This document shows positions 23,180 through 23,834 of a DNA stretch of 23,834 nt, one piece after another; the stretch's first letter is position 1, and every line of letters begins with the position of its first letter. A program made the position numbers and the translations under genes. The stretch covers positions 1-23,834 of the forward strand of contig JBKPDV010000156.1 in NCBI GenBank assembly GCA_046728075.1, given 5' to 3'. Source of the DNA: JBKPDV01 sp046728075. GTDB lineage: Bacteria > Acidobacteriota > Thermoanaerobaculia > UBA5066 > Gp7-AA6. Below the pieces are notes generated by a model that worked only from the letters and a program-made list of their open reading frames with translations, had not been told where the DNA came from and did no database searches.

Positions 23180-23214
23180 AGCTATCAGCTCTCAGCTTTC
23201 AGCCATCAAGCCAC
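23180..23214. repeat. Single-arm heptad array, GCTGATA-like family
   Basis: Units in plus orientation: AGCTATC, AGCTCTC, AGCTTTC, AGCCATC, AAGCCAC. It lies 20 nt upstream of the acyltransferase ATG. On the minus strand TGA recurs every 7 nt. No inverted partner arm is seen within 200 bp. Confidence 0.82.
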
Positions 23215-23232
23215 ATCCGCGCGGAGGTAGTC

Positions 23233-23423
23233 AGGCGGTTCTCGTGTCCCCTTTGCTTCGGCGAGAGCCGCCTCGCTGCGTCGACCCGGGGACAGTCTGG
23301 GTCGCGGCGCGCGAAGTCTCCCAGAGGGGAGGAGGCGCGCGCCGCGGGAGCGAGAGCGCGCGAGGGAACAGGCGCTCGGTCGAGCCCCTTTGGGCGAGCC
23401 GAGCGCCGGTGCGCCGGAGGCGC
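23233..23423. other. Dense cluster of GC-rich hairpins (possible structured RNA or REP-type element)
   Basis: Hairpins follow each other with almost no gaps. AGGCGGTTCTCG/CGAGAGCCGCCT (23233-23273) has 12 bp including one G-T pair. CGACCC/GGGTCG (23282-23304) has 6 bp. CGGCGCGCG/CGCGCGCCG (23305-23344) has 9 bp with an inner CTCCC/GGGAG. GGCGCTCGG/CCGAGCGCC (23371-23407) has 9 bp. GCGCC/GGCGC (23411-23423) has 5 bp. No protein is likely in this 290-bp gap. GTGTCCCC and GGGGACAG occur in two of the loops. It may be a structured RNA, an attenuator, or a cluster of mobile palindromes. Confidence 0.5.
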
Positions 23424-23450
23424 AGGTCCCGAGGAAGCGGTAGCGACGGT

Positions 23451-23834
23451 CTAACTGGCCTTCTCCTTCAGAAAGCGAAGCATTGCTTTCTCGGAAGGAT
23501 GCAGCCCGTGGCGTCTTGCGACGAACTCTTCGACGGTTCGAGAGTCTCGCTCGATCACTTGCCCGCGCTCGAAGCCCGACAGCACCGGAGGGAAAATGTA
23601 GGAGGACCGGCAGACGGCCGGCGTGTTGCCCAGGCGCTCGGCGGTTTCGCGGACCGCCGCGACCATCTTTTTCCGGCGGGCGGTGCGGCTCTCGCCGGTT
23701 TGGACGCCGGCCCGGGCGAGGGCGCACGCGCACAAGACCGTCCCCGCCCAGGTCCGAAAATCCTTGGCGCTGAAACGCCCGCCCATGATCTCCTGGATGT
23801 ACGCGTTGATGTCTCGGCGCCGCACATCGATCCA
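23451..23834 (-). CDS. Bacterial DNA topoisomerase IB, C-terminal part (5' end outside window)
   Basis: 127 codons are visible, reading in from the window edge to the TAG at 23451. The segment begins WIDVRRRDINAYIQEIMGG and continues with the conserved FSAKDFRTWAGTVLCACALA of the eukaryote/poxvirus-type topoisomerase IB catalytic domain. The active-site tyrosine is in CRSSYIFPPVLSGFERG, which corresponds to the usual SYIHP motif (H replaced by F). The C-terminus is a short helical tail. The enzyme relaxes supercoils of both signs through a 3'-phosphotyrosine intermediate. Family assignment is confident; the N-terminal DNA-binding part is not in the window. Confidence 0.93.
   Translation of the reverse strand, partial: WIDVRRRDINAYIQEIMGGRFSAKDFRTWAGTVLCACALARAGVQTGESRTARRKKMVAAVRETAERLGNTPAVCRSSYIFPPVLSGFERGQVIERDSRTVEEFVARRHGLHPSEKAMLRFLKEKAS

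Noticed and set aside
23220..23450. RNase P RNA, tmRNA or tRNA in the hairpin cluster
   Set aside because: None of their conserved sequence blocks is visible on either strand.

Overview
This GC-rich window (23.8 kb) encodes about 18 proteins, most on the minus strand, and no RNA gene that I can recognise. The gene set suggests an Acidobacteriota-type, diderm, heterotrophic bacterium: an Oar-like TonB-dependent receptor with an N-terminal carboxypeptidase-regulatory domain, two GWxTD-domain proteins, a PATAN (DUF4388) protein, a DUF1844 protein, a lipid A-type acyltransferase and a bacterial topoisomerase IB. The phylum is an inference from gene content only.

Layout. (1) 1-5919, minus: two coupled GWxTD-domain genes, then a TonB-dependent receptor that runs off the left edge. 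(2) 6069-8944, minus: a heat-shock locus, dnaK - hsp20 - hspR. The dnaK promoter at 9015-9043 overlaps a HAIR-like operator (CTTGACA-N7-ACTCAAC on the minus strand), so HspR probably represses the locus, itself included if the three genes are co-transcribed. (3) 9105-12805, minus: a DUF1844 gene, a membrane TPR protein with three CxxC pairs, and an overlapping PATAN/pseudopilin-like protein. (4) mazG (+, 12933-13709), convergent with a cell-envelope operon (minus, 17264 to 13780): an EnvC-like degenerate LytM protein, an S41 protease homologue that has lost its catalytic Ser and Lys, and a divergent polysaccharide deacetylase. Upstream lies a large alkaline-phosphatase-superfamily phosphodiesterase (minus, 17363-19483). 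(5) A methyltransferase and a PsiE-family membrane protein (+, 19689-21406), convergent with an acyltransferase plus periplasmic-protein pair (minus, 23160 to 21410). (6) The C-terminal part of topoisomerase IB at the right edge (minus).

The most unusual feature is a set of short intergenic arrays that share one architecture but not one sequence. Each consists of 3-6 degenerate 7-bp tandem units, usually followed by a spacer and then the same words as an inverted arm. The words differ from array to array: GTCTAAG, AGTCGGT (two copies 6.8 kb apart that share the same variant units), GATTTGT, GGGAAGC/AGGGAGC, GGGAATC-like and GCTGATA-like, plus a G-rich 7/8-bp version that also occurs inside a coding region. 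They resemble in form the heptanucleotide STRR repeats of filamentous cyanobacteria. Here they sit at operon boundaries, sometimes supply stop codons or N-terminal codons, and in some cases are G-quadruplex-capable. A second unexplained element is a dense cluster of hairpins at 23233-23423 between the topoisomerase and acyltransferase genes.
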